A stretch of 64,000 nt of DNA, taken from the NCBI GenBank assembly GCA_021234155.1, contig JAJEKV010000039.1:13991091-14055090 (forward strand), in the 5' to 3' direction. Below, piece by piece: positions 29,772 to 39,885 of the stretch (positions are counted from its first letter, which is position 1; each line of letters starts with the position of its first letter). This DNA is from Isoetes taiwanensis (Eukaryota; Streptophyta; Lycopodiopsida; Isoetales; Isoetaceae). The notes below the pieces were generated by a model, which saw only the letters and a list, made by a program, of their open reading frames with translations, had not been told where the DNA came from and did no database searches. Both the position numbers and the translations under genes were made by a program.

Positions 29772-31628
29772 TGTTATAGCGCAGGTCTTCAATGGAGCCC
29801 TAGATCTGGACGATCATGGATTTGATTGACCAACTGGAGATGATGTGTGCGTGTCTTCAACTAAAAGTTTCATCTTGACAATGGCTCCAATATGATTAAC
29901 TCAATCCGACAGTCGAACGATGAAAGGAAAAAGGGAAAAAGGAAAAGGGGAAGGGAAAAGGAGAGAAGGAAAAGGAAAAGTGAGAGAGAAAGGACAAAAG
30001 GAAAAAGGAAACGGGAAAAGGAGAAATAAGAATATGAAAAAAAAAAAAAATGGAAACCAAAAAAATTGAAAAACAAAAAAGGGGAAGAAGGAAAAGAAAC
30101 AAAAAAGGGTAAGGAAGGGGAAAACAAAAAGAGAAGGAGAAAAGGGAAAAGGGGAAGATAAAATGACCGATGGCCAAAATTCACTCAATCCGATAGTCAA
30201 AAAGGGAAATCGGAAAAGGAAAAAGAAAAAGGGGAAGGGAAAAAAGGAAGAGGGAAACAAGAAAAAAAATGAAAAAGGAAAAAAAGAAAAGGAAAGAGGG
30301 AAAAGGAAAAAAAGAAGGAAAGAAGAAAAAGGTAAAAAGGGTAAAAGTGAAAAAGAAATGTTATAGCGTGTGTCTTCAATGGAGCCCTAGATCGGACGAT
30401 CATGGATTTGATTGACCAACGGTGGAGATGATGTGTGCGTGTCTTCAGCTAAAGTTTCATCTTGACAATGGCTCCAATATGATTAACTCAATCCGACAGT
30501 CGAACGATGAAAGGGAAAAGGGAAAAAGGAAAAGGGGAAGGGAAAAGGAGAGAAGGAAAAGGAAAAGTGAGAGAGAAAGGACAAAAGGAAAAAAGGAAAT
30601 GGGAAAAGGGAAAAGGAGAAATAAGAATATGAAAAAATAAAAAATGGAAAAGGAAAAATAGAAAACGAAAAAGGGGAAGAAGGAAAAGAAACAAAAAAGG
30701 GTAAGGAAGGGGAAAACAAAAAGAGAAGGAGAAAAGGGAAAAGGGGAAGATAAAATGACCGATGGCCAAAATTCACTCAATCCGATAGTCAAAAAGGGAA
30801 ATCGGAAAAGGAAAAAGAAAAAGGGGAAGGGAAAAAAGGAAGAGGGAAACAAGAAAAAAAATGAAAAAGGAAAAAAAGAAAAGGAAAGAGGGAAAAGGAA
30901 AAAAAGAAGGAAAGAAGAAAAAGGTAAAAAGGGTAAAAGTGAAAAAGAAATGTTATAGTGTGTGTCTTCAATGGAGCCCTAGATCGGACGATCATGGATT
31001 TGATTGACCAACGGTGGAGATGATGTGTGCGTGTCTTCAGCTAAAGTTTCATCTTGACAATGGCTCCAATATGATTAACTCAATCCGACAGTCGAACGAT
31101 GAAAGGGAAAAGGGAAAAAGGAAAAGGGGAAGGGAAAAGGAGAGAAGGAAAAGGAAAAGTGAGAGAGAAAGGACAAAAGGAAAAAAGGAAATGGGAAAAG
31201 GGAAAAGGAGAAATAAGAATATGAAAAAATAAAAAATGGAAAAGGAAAAATAGAAAACAAAAAAGGGGAAGAAGGAAAAGAAACAAAAAAGGGTAAGGAA
31301 GGGGAAAACAAAAAGAGAAGGAGAAAAGGGAAAAGGGGAAGATAAAATGACCGATGGCCAAAATTCACTCAATCCGGTAGTCAAAAAGGGAAATCGGAAA
31401 AGGGGAAGGGAAAAAAGGAAGAGGGAAATAAAGATAAAGGGAAACAAAAACAAGAAAAAAATGGAAAAGGAAAAAAAGAAAAGGAAAGAGGGAAAAGGAA
31501 AAAAAGAAGGAAAGAAGAAAAAGGTAAAAAGGGTAAAAGTGAAAAAGAAATGAAGTGAAAAGAAGTAAAGGAAAAAAAATAAAAACTAGGAAGGACGAAA
31601 AAGGAATTAGAAAGGATGAAAAAGGAAA
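29772..31628 (+). repeat. Three tandem subrepeats of about 590 bp, homopurine-rich
   Basis: Units begin TGTTATAG at 29772, 30359 and 30951 (587 and 592 bp). Each has a 150-bp mixed head and a homopurine body broken by a short ACCGATGGCCAAAATTCACT segment. Units 2 and 3 are nearly identical. Confidence 0.9.
31616..31628 (+). repeat. LINE target-site duplication, left copy
   Basis: ATGAAAAAGGAAA, repeated directly at 38186-38198 after the poly(A) tail. This marks target-primed insertion into the homopurine tract. Confidence 0.88.
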
Positions 31629-31803
31629 CGAGGGAACGAGGGATGGCGCTCGTCTCTACCGCCTTCAGCGTGTTACTCAGCCGACTGCCGTTCTTGCTCG
31701 AGCTCTACTGCACTAGTATCTTGAGCTAGGCAGGGCGCGTCTGGCCTCTCTTGCTAGCCCTGTAGGGGCTAGCCTAGAGCTCCTTTCTCTCCATAGCCAC
31801 TTT

Positions 31804-32124
31804 ATGGGCCTTCCTCTTCCGCCTTTGCTGCAGCCAAGAAAGCCAAAGCAAGCCAGACTTTTCACCATAATCGTCCACAACGATCATTACCTCTGCGGTT
31901 GGCTAGAGGGTCCTATTATTGAGCTCTGGGAAGCTCTTCTTGAGGAGCAGTTCTTTCCGGATCATCTTTTCATAGGTGAAGCAGGCGTTACCCCAGATAG
32001 CCCTATCGAACTGGTTGAAAGTTGGTTGGGCGAATACATAGGTGATAGGAACGCTGCTCCTGTTGGGATTTTCGACATCTACAGTGAATGGGCTGAAGGG
32101 AAGATTCGGGTTAAAGTTTTTTAA
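31804..32124 (+). CDS. LINE small accessory ORF a (106 aa)
   Basis: First ORF of the LINE. Residues about 20-60 (FTIIVHNDHYLCGWLEGP ... FFPDHLF) clearly resemble residues 24-65 of the next ORF (FAVIVSHNRAYWGWFSGL ... EFPSHLF), so the two are diverged duplicates. No known domain recognised; there is no signal peptide or membrane segment. The sister LINE copy keeps the frame for 80 codons from 49831. The role is unknown; binding element RNA or protein is possible. Confidence 0.65.
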   Translation: MGLPLPPLLQPRKPKQARLFTIIVHNDHYLCGWLEGPIIELWEALLEEQFFPDHLFIGEAGVTPDSPIELVESWLGEYIGDRNAAPVGIFDIYSEWAEGKIRVKVF

Positions 32125-32187
32125 TCTTTCATTCAGTAACTTTCTCTTTCCTTGATCATATTGGGATGGTTTATTTAGCTCTCAGGC

Positions 32188-32532
32188 ATGAAGTCTCTCT
32201 CATCTTCTGGTTCGAATAACTGCCCTGGCCGACCTTGTTATAGACCCAGTTCTTTCTGCTACTTTGCTGTCATAGTTTCGCACAATCGTGCATACTGGGG
32301 TTGGTTTAGTGGGCTCTCAGATAATCTGTGGTTTCATCTCTTTCAAGAAAGGGAGTTCCCTTCCCATCTCTTCCAGGAGCTTGGCTCAGCAACCAGGGAT
32401 TCCTTTAATACTATCAAACCCTTTCTTCTCAGAGCGTTCTTGGCTTCTGTGGATCCTATTGTAGACTTATCTCTTCTTGTTCACTGTGAACACCTTGGCT
32501 GTAACATCCAGCTGGAACTCTATCCAGCATAA
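32188..32532 (+). CDS. LINE small accessory ORF b (114 aa), overlaps ORF1 start
   Basis: Paralogue of the preceding ORF. Intact in both LINE copies at the same length, with one residue difference that I can see near the C-terminus (Glu versus Asp), which supports real coding. Its TAA stop overlaps the ATG of ORF1 in the pentanucleotide TAATG, an arrangement that allows stop-coupled reinitiation in other non-LTR elements. Function unknown. Confidence 0.7.
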   Translation: MKSLSSSGSNNCPGRPCYRPSSFCYFAVIVSHNRAYWGWFSGLSDNLWFHLFQEREFPSHLFQELGSATRDSFNTIKPFLLRAFLASVDPIVDLSLLVHCEHLGCNIQLELYPA

Positions 32533-34205
32533 TGGATACTCTGGAGGCCCCACGCTCCTTTGCAGAAGTCATCCTAGCTGAGGATGGCCACCACCCCCAA
32601 GAAATCACTAAGTCCGGTGGTAACACACCCCGAGGCACCATATCACTCAGATTCCAGCAAAGGGCGCATCGCATTCGTAGAATGGAAAAGGAAGTCGTTA
32701 TAGGAAGGGTTACAAAGGGAATGGTTACTTCCAGCGTAAGTCAAGAATCATGGAACGATATGCAGATCCGGGTAATCCCTCAGATTTATTGGCTAGGCTC
32801 GCCTCATTTCACAGTGGAGCTTAACTCAGCAAAAGAAGTTGACATGCTTCTACGTAAAGGCCTTATCTCTTGTGGCCAAGGTGAATTCTATTTACAGAGG
32901 TGGCAGCCCGACTTTGAATGTGACAATCCACAATCAGTTCCCTACCCAGTCTGGGCTTCTTTGAGGGGCTTAAGTGCTGAGTACTGGACAGAGCCTGCTC
33001 TAAAAGCCATTTGCTCTCCAGTTGGGGAGTTCTTGCAGCTAGAAATCAAGCCTGATGCCACTCCCAGAATCCGTCTTGCCATTGATCTTCTGAAGCACAT
33101 TCCAGAAGAGCTTTCGTTCATGGGCTTTAGTGACAAGCCGGTTAGATTCCCGCTAAAGTTGGAGGGCCTCCCTCCTATCTGTGACAACTGTCAAGCTAGG
33201 CTTCACAAGGCTGGATGCATGCACGCTCCACCATTTCAAAATACAGATGAGGCAGTAGAAGTGCAACTGCCAGAATGGACTGAAGTTAGAAGAAGAGGCA
33301 GAGGCAATAGGTCAGGTAGAATGATGGGACGAGGCAGGAACTCAGGTAGAGGTCGTCCATCAGATGAGCACATGGTTACAAATTTTGAGTTAGGGGAATG
33401 TTCCAACAGGAACCATATCTGCATGCAATCCCCACCTACCTCTCCCTTGATGCCAAATGATTGCCCACCCATTTTCCTGAGGACAAACGGTCAGGAGCCT
33501 AACAGTCAGGACAATCAGTTGCATGTCACTCCCCATGCAGCTAACCATGGCCCCACAAGCCATGAGTTTGTTGAGAAAGACCACCATCTGACTCGTGACC
33601 ATCCAGAAGGTACTCATGTGGCAGCTGAGGTGGAACCAAGTGTGATGCATGACCATCCAGAAGGTACCCATGTGGCAGCTGAGGTGGAACCAAGTGGAGC
33701 ACCACACGAATCCCACGAATCTGCTGAAATGGATAGAGAAGACCATGTGATCAGTAACCAACATGCTGATATGTCAGCTGATGAAACTGATAACAACAGT
33801 GTTCAGACAAGCAAGGCATCGAAATCAGAGATGCAGCCTAGCAAAGCAACAAAGATGGATGAAGCACAAAAGGAGCCATGCTCAAAAATAGCCAAAGGTA
33901 AAGGCATTCTAACAGAGCCTCTTACTTTCAATAATAGCAAGGATACAGCAGAAGTTTTGGATAGCCTGGCTCTAGCCACGCCCCAAACAAATGAACAGAC
34001 TTCAAGCACAGAAGAAGCATGCATAGAAGTAGTTCTTGGGGATGGGATACAAGTTCCCAAAAGGAAAAAAAGAAGGGTAAGAAAGCAAGGAAAGCAGAGG
34101 GCGACCCTGAGATGGATCCCCATGCTACAACCGCTTGAGACAAGAATCTATTACCTGATATTGGTAGGCATTGGTAGGCAGTACTATAAGCCAGTTAGCA
34201 GCTAG
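32532..34205 (+). CDS. LINE ORF1 protein, DUF4283 and zinc knuckle
   Basis: RNA-binding ORF1 of plant L1-type elements. About residues 80-200 match DUF4283 (VWASLRGLSAEYWTEPAL, VGEFLQLE). A zinc knuckle CX2CX4HX3C follows (CDNCQARLHKAGC, about 218-230), one residue shorter than the usual spacing. Next come an Arg/Gly-rich stretch, an acidic linker with DHPEGTHVAAEVEPS in tandem, and a basic tail. In this copy one base is missing in an A-run near 34064, so the last roughly 45 residues are out of frame. By comparison with copy 2 the natural stop is at 34136-34138. It starts at the ATG overlapping the stop of the upstream ORF. Confidence 0.85.
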   Translation: MDTLEAPRSFAEVILAEDGHHPQEITKSGGNTPRGTISLRFQQRAHRIRRMEKEVVIGRVTKGMVTSSVSQESWNDMQIRVIPQIYWLGSPHFTVELNSAKEVDMLLRKGLISCGQGEFYLQRWQPDFECDNPQSVPYPVWASLRGLSAEYWTEPALKAICSPVGEFLQLEIKPDATPRIRLAIDLLKHIPEELSFMGFSDKPVRFPLKLEGLPPICDNCQARLHKAGCMHAPPFQNTDEAVEVQLPEWTEVRRRGRGNRSGRMMGRGRNSGRGRPSDEHMVTNFELGECSNRNHICMQSPPTSPLMPNDCPPIFLRTNGQEPNSQDNQLHVTPHAANHGPTSHEFVEKDHHLTRDHPEGTHVAAEVEPSVMHDHPEGTHVAAEVEPSGAPHESHESAEMDREDHVISNQHADMSADETDNNSVQTSKASKSEMQPSKATKMDEAQKEPCSKIAKGKGILTEPLTFNNSKDTAEVLDSLALATPQTNEQTSSTEEACIEVVLGDGIQVPKRKKRRVRKQGKQRATLRWIPMLQPLETRIYYLILVGIGRQYYKPVSS

Positions 34206-34211
34206 TTATCT

Positions 34212-35660
34212 ATGAAGATTATAAGTTGGAATCTACGAGGGATTAAGGGAGCATTAAAACGGGCTCGTGTTATCACTGCAGTTAGAACAATGAAGGCAGA
34301 AATAGTTATGTTTCAAGAACACCGCTTGGGAGATTTTGAGGCAAACTCATTTGGAAAATGGGTAGCTTGTGGTTATAACTCTCTTGTGTGTAAAGCCGAT
34401 GGAACCAAAGGAGGAGTAGGCATAATATGGAAGAATGTTCAGGTTCAAAGCTCCTTCTGTCACCTCGAAGGTCGCTGGCAGGCTCTAACTATTAGCACAG
34501 ATAATATAGATTGGGGAATTATCAACATTTATGCATCCAACAAACCAAAGGAAAGAGCCCAAATGTGGTTACAGATCGAAGCTTGGATAAAAAATCAGCA
34601 AACTGTTAATTGGCTTTTGGGTGGCGATTTTAACATGGTTGAATCATGGGACCATAAAATTGGAGCACATAGGAACCTCCTTGTTGAAGAAAAGTTTGCA
34701 TGGGAAAAGCTCATGGATTCAATCGGATTCACGTTAATCCCTCCCTCTACATCAGAGTTCTCATGGTGTAACAATCAGGCCGGGGACAAGAGGGTCTACT
34801 CCTTGCTTGACCGCTTCTACCTGGTAAGTCGAACTGCACCTTTTCTTGATCGGCATTTTGTAGAAGGGGAACATGGGTTCACACAGTCTGATCATATACC
34901 GCAAAAACTAGTTTTTGAGGCTACATCGTTGCAAAAGAGACATGGAGGAGCCACACCATTCAAGTTTAATGCAAGCTACTTGAACAAAACAGAATTTGTT
35001 ACGCCCTTTAAAGCTTTCCTTGCAACTCTTCCCAAGATTGATCCTGGTGGCAAAAGTATGCAAGCATGGTCTACAAAACTCAAGGGCATGAAAGGATGGA
35101 TAAAACAGTGGGGCAGGGAAAGAGCAAGCAGATTTCAAAGCACCAAAATGGAAGTGTATGACCAAATCGAGCAGTCCCGGCCCAAACTCATGTGCAATCC
35201 TTCTGATATCACATTGCAGAACCAAGAGGCAGTTCTCAATGGGAAAATTAAATCCATTGAGGAGAATGAGGCAAGGGGAGCAGCCATCCGTTCCAAGGCC
35301 AAATGGCATGACAACATGGACAATCAGAATTCAAAGGTTTTCTTTCGGTTAGCAGGCTCTAGGGTGATGGAGAACGGTATCAATATTCTCAAGGACCCCA
35401 ACAACAATTACATAAGAGACCCAGCAGGAATCAGAAAATATCTTACGGAAGCATACTCTAAACTTTTTTCTGAAGACCCAATCCCCATGGATTATAGAGA
35501 AGCCATGGATCGCTGTTTCCAAGTTCTCAATGCTCCCATCAGTGCAGAAGACAATAATCTTCTATGCAAAAGATCACTAAAGATGAAATTTTTGCAACAC
35601 TTAAAACCATGGCACATGGCAAATCCCCGGGCCGATGGTTTTCCCGGGAGTTTTTTTTAG
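34212..35660 (+). CDS. LINE ORF2, endonuclease and linker (N-terminal part)
   Basis: Residues 1-230 are an apurinic-type endonuclease that nicks the target: ISWNLRG near the start, FQEHRL, GGDFNMVES, and the terminal SDH (TQSDH). A linker to the reverse transcriptase follows. The frame breaks after 35580: GGCCGATGG, TTCGGGGCGTAAC and similar differ from copy 2 (GGCCAGATGG, TTCTGGGCAGAAC) exactly at CAG and CTG. The protein should continue directly into the next entry. Confidence 0.9.
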   Translation: MKIISWNLRGIKGALKRARVITAVRTMKAEIVMFQEHRLGDFEANSFGKWVACGYNSLVCKADGTKGGVGIIWKNVQVQSSFCHLEGRWQALTISTDNIDWGIINIYASNKPKERAQMWLQIEAWIKNQQTVNWLLGGDFNMVESWDHKIGAHRNLLVEEKFAWEKLMDSIGFTLIPPSTSEFSWCNNQAGDKRVYSLLDRFYLVSRTAPFLDRHFVEGEHGFTQSDHIPQKLVFEATSLQKRHGGATPFKFNASYLNKTEFVTPFKAFLATLPKIDPGGKSMQAWSTKLKGMKGWIKQWGRERASRFQSTKMEVYDQIEQSRPKLMCNPSDITLQNQEAVLNGKIKSIEENEARGAAIRSKAKWHDNMDNQNSKVFFRLAGSRVMENGINILKDPNNNYIRDPAGIRKYLTEAYSKLFSEDPIPMDYREAMDRCFQVLNAPISAEDNNLLCKRSLKMKFLQHLKPWHMANPRADGFPGSFF

Positions 35661-35718
35661 AGTTCGGGGCGTAACTAGGTGATGATCTCTTAAACGACAT
35701 TACAAGGGGCATGGCAAT

Positions 35719-37179
35719 ATGGCGCCTGATCCCGCTTTGTCAACGTGTTTCATTACGCTTCTTCCCAAGGTGGACAAACCTGAAAGCATTGAAGAATGGG
35801 CCCCATTGCCCCCGACCAATACCACATATAAGCTCTTTGCTAAGCTCTTGGCTACCAGACTAAAGCCACTCCTCAACAGACTCATCGAACCTGAGCAATC
35901 AGCCTTCCTATCGGGAAGAAATATCCTCTTAAATTATCTCTCAGCCTGTGAGGGTCTGCATTGGGCAGAACAAAGTGAACAGAAGTGTGTAATGATGAAA
36001 CTCGATTTCAAACGAGCCTTCGATACAGTTAGATGGGATGCAGTGGAAAAAATTATGAGCAAACTCGGATTCTCCAGTAAATTCATTGAGGTAGCCATGG
36101 GTCTTAACAAATCAGCTACTGCATCCATTCTTGTCAATGGAACACCTACACAGCTCTTTAATGTACGGAAGGGAGTCAGGCAAGGGTGTCCCCTTGCACC
36201 TTACATCTTTATCTTATTGACCAATGTTCTAACACTCATGATCAAAGACAAGATGCAAGCAGGTGAAATCAGCGGCATAAAGATGCCATCTCCATCATCG
36301 AAACAGTTATGTATCCAGCAGTTTGCCGACGACACCTTTTTCTTCCTGAGATATGACGATGGCAGCTTAGCAAACTGCCTTAAGGAAATCATGGCCTTCA
36401 GTACTGTCACAGGTGTTAATCTCAATCCAAAAAAAAGTGCCATTCTCTGGCCACATGAGGAACAACCTCCACCACAGGTCATGAATCTCGGTTATCAGAT
36501 TGTCAAGAACGGCGAGGTTACTAAGCTACTTGGCCTTCCCCTAGCAATGGGTGCTCTTCCGCAAGGGACATGGACTGGAATCCTAGACAAGCTAAAAAAG
36601 AAAATCAATCTGTGGTCAAGCAAGGGACTCTCAATTGCAGGCAGAGTCACTGTAGCTAATAGTGTGCTCAGTAGCTCCTTGGTGTACTTGTCCTCTATTC
36701 CCGCTAGCTCCCTGGGCACGCGGTACAAAAGGATGCAACAATTTATAAGGTGTTTTGTCTGGCAAGGTGCACCCAAGATAGCATGGGAAGAAGTATGCAA
36801 ACCAAAAGCCTTTGGTGGGCTGGGAGGAAAAGATCTTCTCAAGCACTCACAGGCTCTAATCGGGAAACTAGTCTGGAATGCAATTGAAGGTGATGCATCC
36901 TTTGGCTCAGATTTTATCAGGCACTGGCTCAGCAGAGCCACCCCAAAGTCCAAACCATCATTAGCATTGACAAGTAAGTCTGCCTATTTCAATGACTTCA
37001 AAATACGCAGTGGCACCTCTCCTGTTATGCGCAAAATTCTAGAAGCCTGGCATGAAGTTAAGGATTGCTTTAGGCCTGCTCACGCCCCATGGGAAGCTGG
37101 TAGATTATCAATCTTTTGGAGTCCCATGGTAAGCCCTCAGGTAGACTTCCCTCTGGCACTAATGCATCCTAAAATCTGA
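35719..37179 (+). CDS. LINE ORF2, reverse transcriptase part
   Basis: Reverse transcriptase of the non-LTR type. LLPKVDKP and YKLFAKLLATRLK mark the first blocks, KLDFKRAFDTVRWD holds the first catalytic Asp, RQGCPLAPYIF is the template-grip block, and QQFADDTFFF holds the catalytic FADD (residues about 201-204). A thumb region follows. The ATG at 35719 is not a real start; it is the continuation of the endonuclease frame after the damaged stretch. Confidence 0.92.
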   Translation: MAPDPALSTCFITLLPKVDKPESIEEWAPLPPTNTTYKLFAKLLATRLKPLLNRLIEPEQSAFLSGRNILLNYLSACEGLHWAEQSEQKCVMMKLDFKRAFDTVRWDAVEKIMSKLGFSSKFIEVAMGLNKSATASILVNGTPTQLFNVRKGVRQGCPLAPYIFILLTNVLTLMIKDKMQAGEISGIKMPSPSSKQLCIQQFADDTFFFLRYDDGSLANCLKEIMAFSTVTGVNLNPKKSAILWPHEEQPPPQVMNLGYQIVKNGEVTKLLGLPLAMGALPQGTWTGILDKLKKKINLWSSKGLSIAGRVTVANSVLSSSLVYLSSIPASSLGTRYKRMQQFIRCFVWQGAPKIAWEEVCKPKAFGGLGGKDLLKHSQALIGKLVWNAIEGDASFGSDFIRHWLSRATPKSKPSLALTSKSAYFNDFKIRSGTSPVMRKILEAWHEVKDCFRPAHAPWEAGRLSIFWSPMVSPQVDFPLALMHPKI

Positions 37180-37329
37180 AGAAATGGGAAGCAAAGTTGG
37201 GCTTCACAACTCTGAACCACCTCTGGGATCCAGACCGAGCTGCATGGTGGTCCTCGACCAGACTAAAAATAGCCATACAAGGGACAAACTCCGACAGGTT
37301 AGTCTATAAGAAAATTATGCATGAAGTGA

Positions 37330-38009
37330 ATGTTCTTCGTGCAACTTAATGGTGAGGAGGAGGTTTGGCTCCTGGACAATAAGCCATTATACTCGGTCAG
37401 AGGTGTTTATCAAGCACTACTAGATGACCTGCTTCCTAGTGTAGCAAGTCGGTCCAATCTCTCAAATCTTGACCTTGCTATGCAACTCAAACGATGTTGG
37501 TCTTCCTATTGCACAAAGAAAATACAGATCTTTATGTGGCTTTGCTGGCGAAATGGGCTGGCCACCATGACTTGGCTATTACAGAGGAAGATTGCACAAG
37601 GTACTAGCTGCCCCCTTCAATGCGGTGGCATGGAAACCGTCAGCCACATGTTCTTCTGTCCTAAGATCAGAGGCTTTTGGGATTGGGCTGCCCCAGTTCT
37701 ACATCTTGATCAAACTCAACTCCAATGGCCAGGAATTGGCATGCTACAACCATTAATACGCTTGGCTACTCTCTCATATGTGTTGCCTTATGGGCAATAT
37801 GGAAGCATAGGTGCTCCGTTGCTCTTGGAGGCCAAGGAATCTCAATAGCCAAAATTCAGAATTCCTTTAATCAAGCCGTGGCACTAATGGCCATATCCCA
37901 CATTAGGAAGATGGGTTCAGCATACGACAAATCCTTTGATAGGATTGGTTCTGTTGAAGGGTTCCTCCTCTATTTCAAGGTCTCATGGGGAAATGATGCC
38001 GACATTTGA
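37330..38009 (+). pseudogene. LINE ORF2, C-terminal zf-RVT domain, frame-shifted
   Basis: Frame 37330-37848 reads LLDNKPLYSVRGVYQALL and then CPLQCGGMETVSHMFFC, the CX3C...HX3C zinc-binding region called zf-RVT in plant LINEs. The end of the protein (ALWAIWKHRCSVALGG to WGNDADI) is in another frame (37725-38009) because of a change near 37750, where copy 2 has CAGCTCGACACAG. No RNase H domain is evident. Confidence 0.8.
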
Positions 38010-38170
38010 ACAATAGCATAAATGATGCCGTCACTCAAACAATAGCATGTAAGAGAGCTAAGGATGGCTCAGTAATAGAGCATTGTGCTCATGCCCCTAT
38101 GGGGCCTCCTTTTTCCCTTCCCATTGTAAATATCTTATGCATATATTAATATAAACGTAGTCTTGCAATC

Positions 38171-38186
38171 AAAAAAAAAAAAAAAA
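38171..38186 (+). repeat. LINE poly(A) tail
   Basis: Sixteen A residues after GTCTTGCAATC, directly before the right target duplication. Confidence 0.9.
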
Positions 38187-39305
38187 TGAAAAAGGAAAGA
38201 TGGGAAAAGGAAAGGAAAAGGAAATAGAAAAGGGGACAGAAAAGGAGAGGTAAAAGGGCACCGGGAAAAGGGTAAGAAAGTAAGGTGGGAAAAGGAGAAA
38301 AAGTTAAGGGAAAATAAGAAAAGGTGGGAAGAAGGGGACAAACAAAGCGCATGGGAAAAGTGAAATGGAAAGGACAAAGAAAAAGAGAGGGAGGAAAGGG
38401 CAAAAGAGAATCTAGGAAAAGGGCACGAGGAAAAGGGAAAGGGCGTGGAAAAAACGGGAAGAGAGAAAGGGTGAAGAAAGAGGAAAAGGGAAGCAAAAAG
38501 AGCATCTAGAAAAAGGGAGACGAAAAAGATGGAAAAAAGGAGGAAAAGGGTGGTGGAAAAGTAGAAGAGGCAAAGGGTAAGGAACAAGGAACATAAAAGG
38601 AGGAAGGGGAAAAGGGCATGGGACAAAAGGGAGGAAGAAAAGAGTGATTAAAGGGGAAAAAGAAAGGGAAAAATAGCATGGGAAAGGGAAAAGTAACAAG
38701 AAAAATAGGAAAGGAGAAATTGGAAAGGCAAAAAGGGGGAGAAGGATGGAGAAAGAAGGAAATAGAAAGAGGCACATAAAAAAAGTTGAGAAAAGGGAAT
38801 AGAAAGAGGCATATGAAAAGGGAAAGGGAAAGGGAAAGAGAAAAAGGAAAAGGAAAAGGAAAAGGAAAAAGGAAAGGGAAAAAGGGCACGGGGAAAAGCG
38901 AAAGGGTGGGGAAAGGATGTGAAAGGACAAGGGAAGCAGAAAAGGGAATGTAAAGTTGAAAAAGGGCACGAGGAAAAGGGGAGAGGGAAATGGGAAAAGA
39001 GATGGAAAAAAGGGCACGTGATCAAGAGAAAGTGGGTGGGGAAAGGAAGAAAAAGGGCACATAAAAAGGTGAGCAAAAGAGAACGGAAAAAATGCATGGG
39101 AAACGGGAAAGAGAAAAAGAATAGGAAAAGGAAAAGGAAGGGAAAAAACAAAGGGAAAAATAGAAAGAGCTGGGGAAAGATAAAAAAGAAAGGAAAAAAG
39201 CCCATCAGAAAAAAAGAGAAAGGGAAAAGGGGGAAGGGGAAAGGGAAGGTAAAGGGAGGGACAAGGAAATTAAAAAAAGAAAAAAAAAAAGAGAGAACGA
39301 AAAAA
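38186..39305 (+). repeat. Homopurine tract after the LINE
   Basis: Starts with the right LINE target duplication (38186-38198) and continues the purine tract interrupted at 31628. Collinear with 44617-45755. Confidence 0.88.
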
Positions 39306-39579
39306 TGGTAGAATGAATAGGTTTTTGTCCGCACAGATTTCTAATTTATGCCCAGCAACGCTGGGCACCACTAGTAGAGTAAGAATGTTTAGCCTATTGA
39401 ATTGCCCAACATAGAACCCCAGATAGCGAGCCCTAACTAAAGAGCACTATGTAAAAGTTAAACCAATAGTACCCTGGTGTCTATGCAAGATCTTCAGTGC
39501 TACTCCATAATTCTTTGGAATAGCTTCGCTGATAAGCTTTTATCGACAACAGGACTTGATGGTAGATCAACACTAATAG

Positions 39580-39653
39580 GGCTGCATTGCATAGTGGATT
39601 AGCGCGTTTGACTTCGGATCAAAAGGTCGTGGGTTCAATTCCCACTGTGGTCA
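39580..39653 (+). tRNA. tRNA-Arg(UCG), D-stem mismatch
   Basis: Anticodon, T-arm and acceptor consensus; D-stem reads GCAT where GCGC is expected, so it no longer pairs fully. Confidence 0.7.
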
Positions 39654-39709
39654 ATATGGCAACAACATTCTAAGATCTGTCCAATCGATGCATAAAAATA
39701 CAACTACTA

Positions 39710-39791
39710 TGTTGAGAATGGGATTTGAACCCATGCCCTTTCGGATTTAACCTTAATCGGACGCTTTAGACCAACTCCTCGCCATCTCAAC
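39710..39791 (-). pseudogene. tRNA-Leu with anticodon-arm changes
   Basis: ACCAGAACC is ATTTAACC and CTGGCGCC is CGGACGC on the + strand; an extra CT lies in the D-arm. Confidence 0.65.
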
Positions 39792-39885
39792 ATAATTGCA
39801 CTATGTAAACGTTAAACCAACAGTACCCTGGTGTCTATGCAAGCTTTTATCGACAACAGGACTTGATGGTATATCAACACTAATA

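Larger units (their letters stand above)
31629..38185 (+). mobile_element. LINE (L1-type), copy 1
   Basis: A 6.56-kb non-LTR retrotransposon with a 5' leader, two small related ORFs, ORF1, ORF2 and a poly(A) tail (38171-38186), bounded by a 13-bp target duplication. It looks full length. ORF2 is broken by frameshifts clustered at CAG/CTG sites near 35580-35720, 37180-37330 and 37750. Confidence 0.92.
29759..39374 (+). mobile_element. Helitron copy 2 with LINE insertion
   Basis: Starts TCTTATATTATAATG after GGCA; ends with hairpin GCCCAGCAACGCTGGGC (39350-39366) and CTAG (39371-39374) before T. Contains three copies of the roughly 590-bp subrepeat and a LINE at 31629-38185. No replicase gene. 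Confidence 0.88.
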
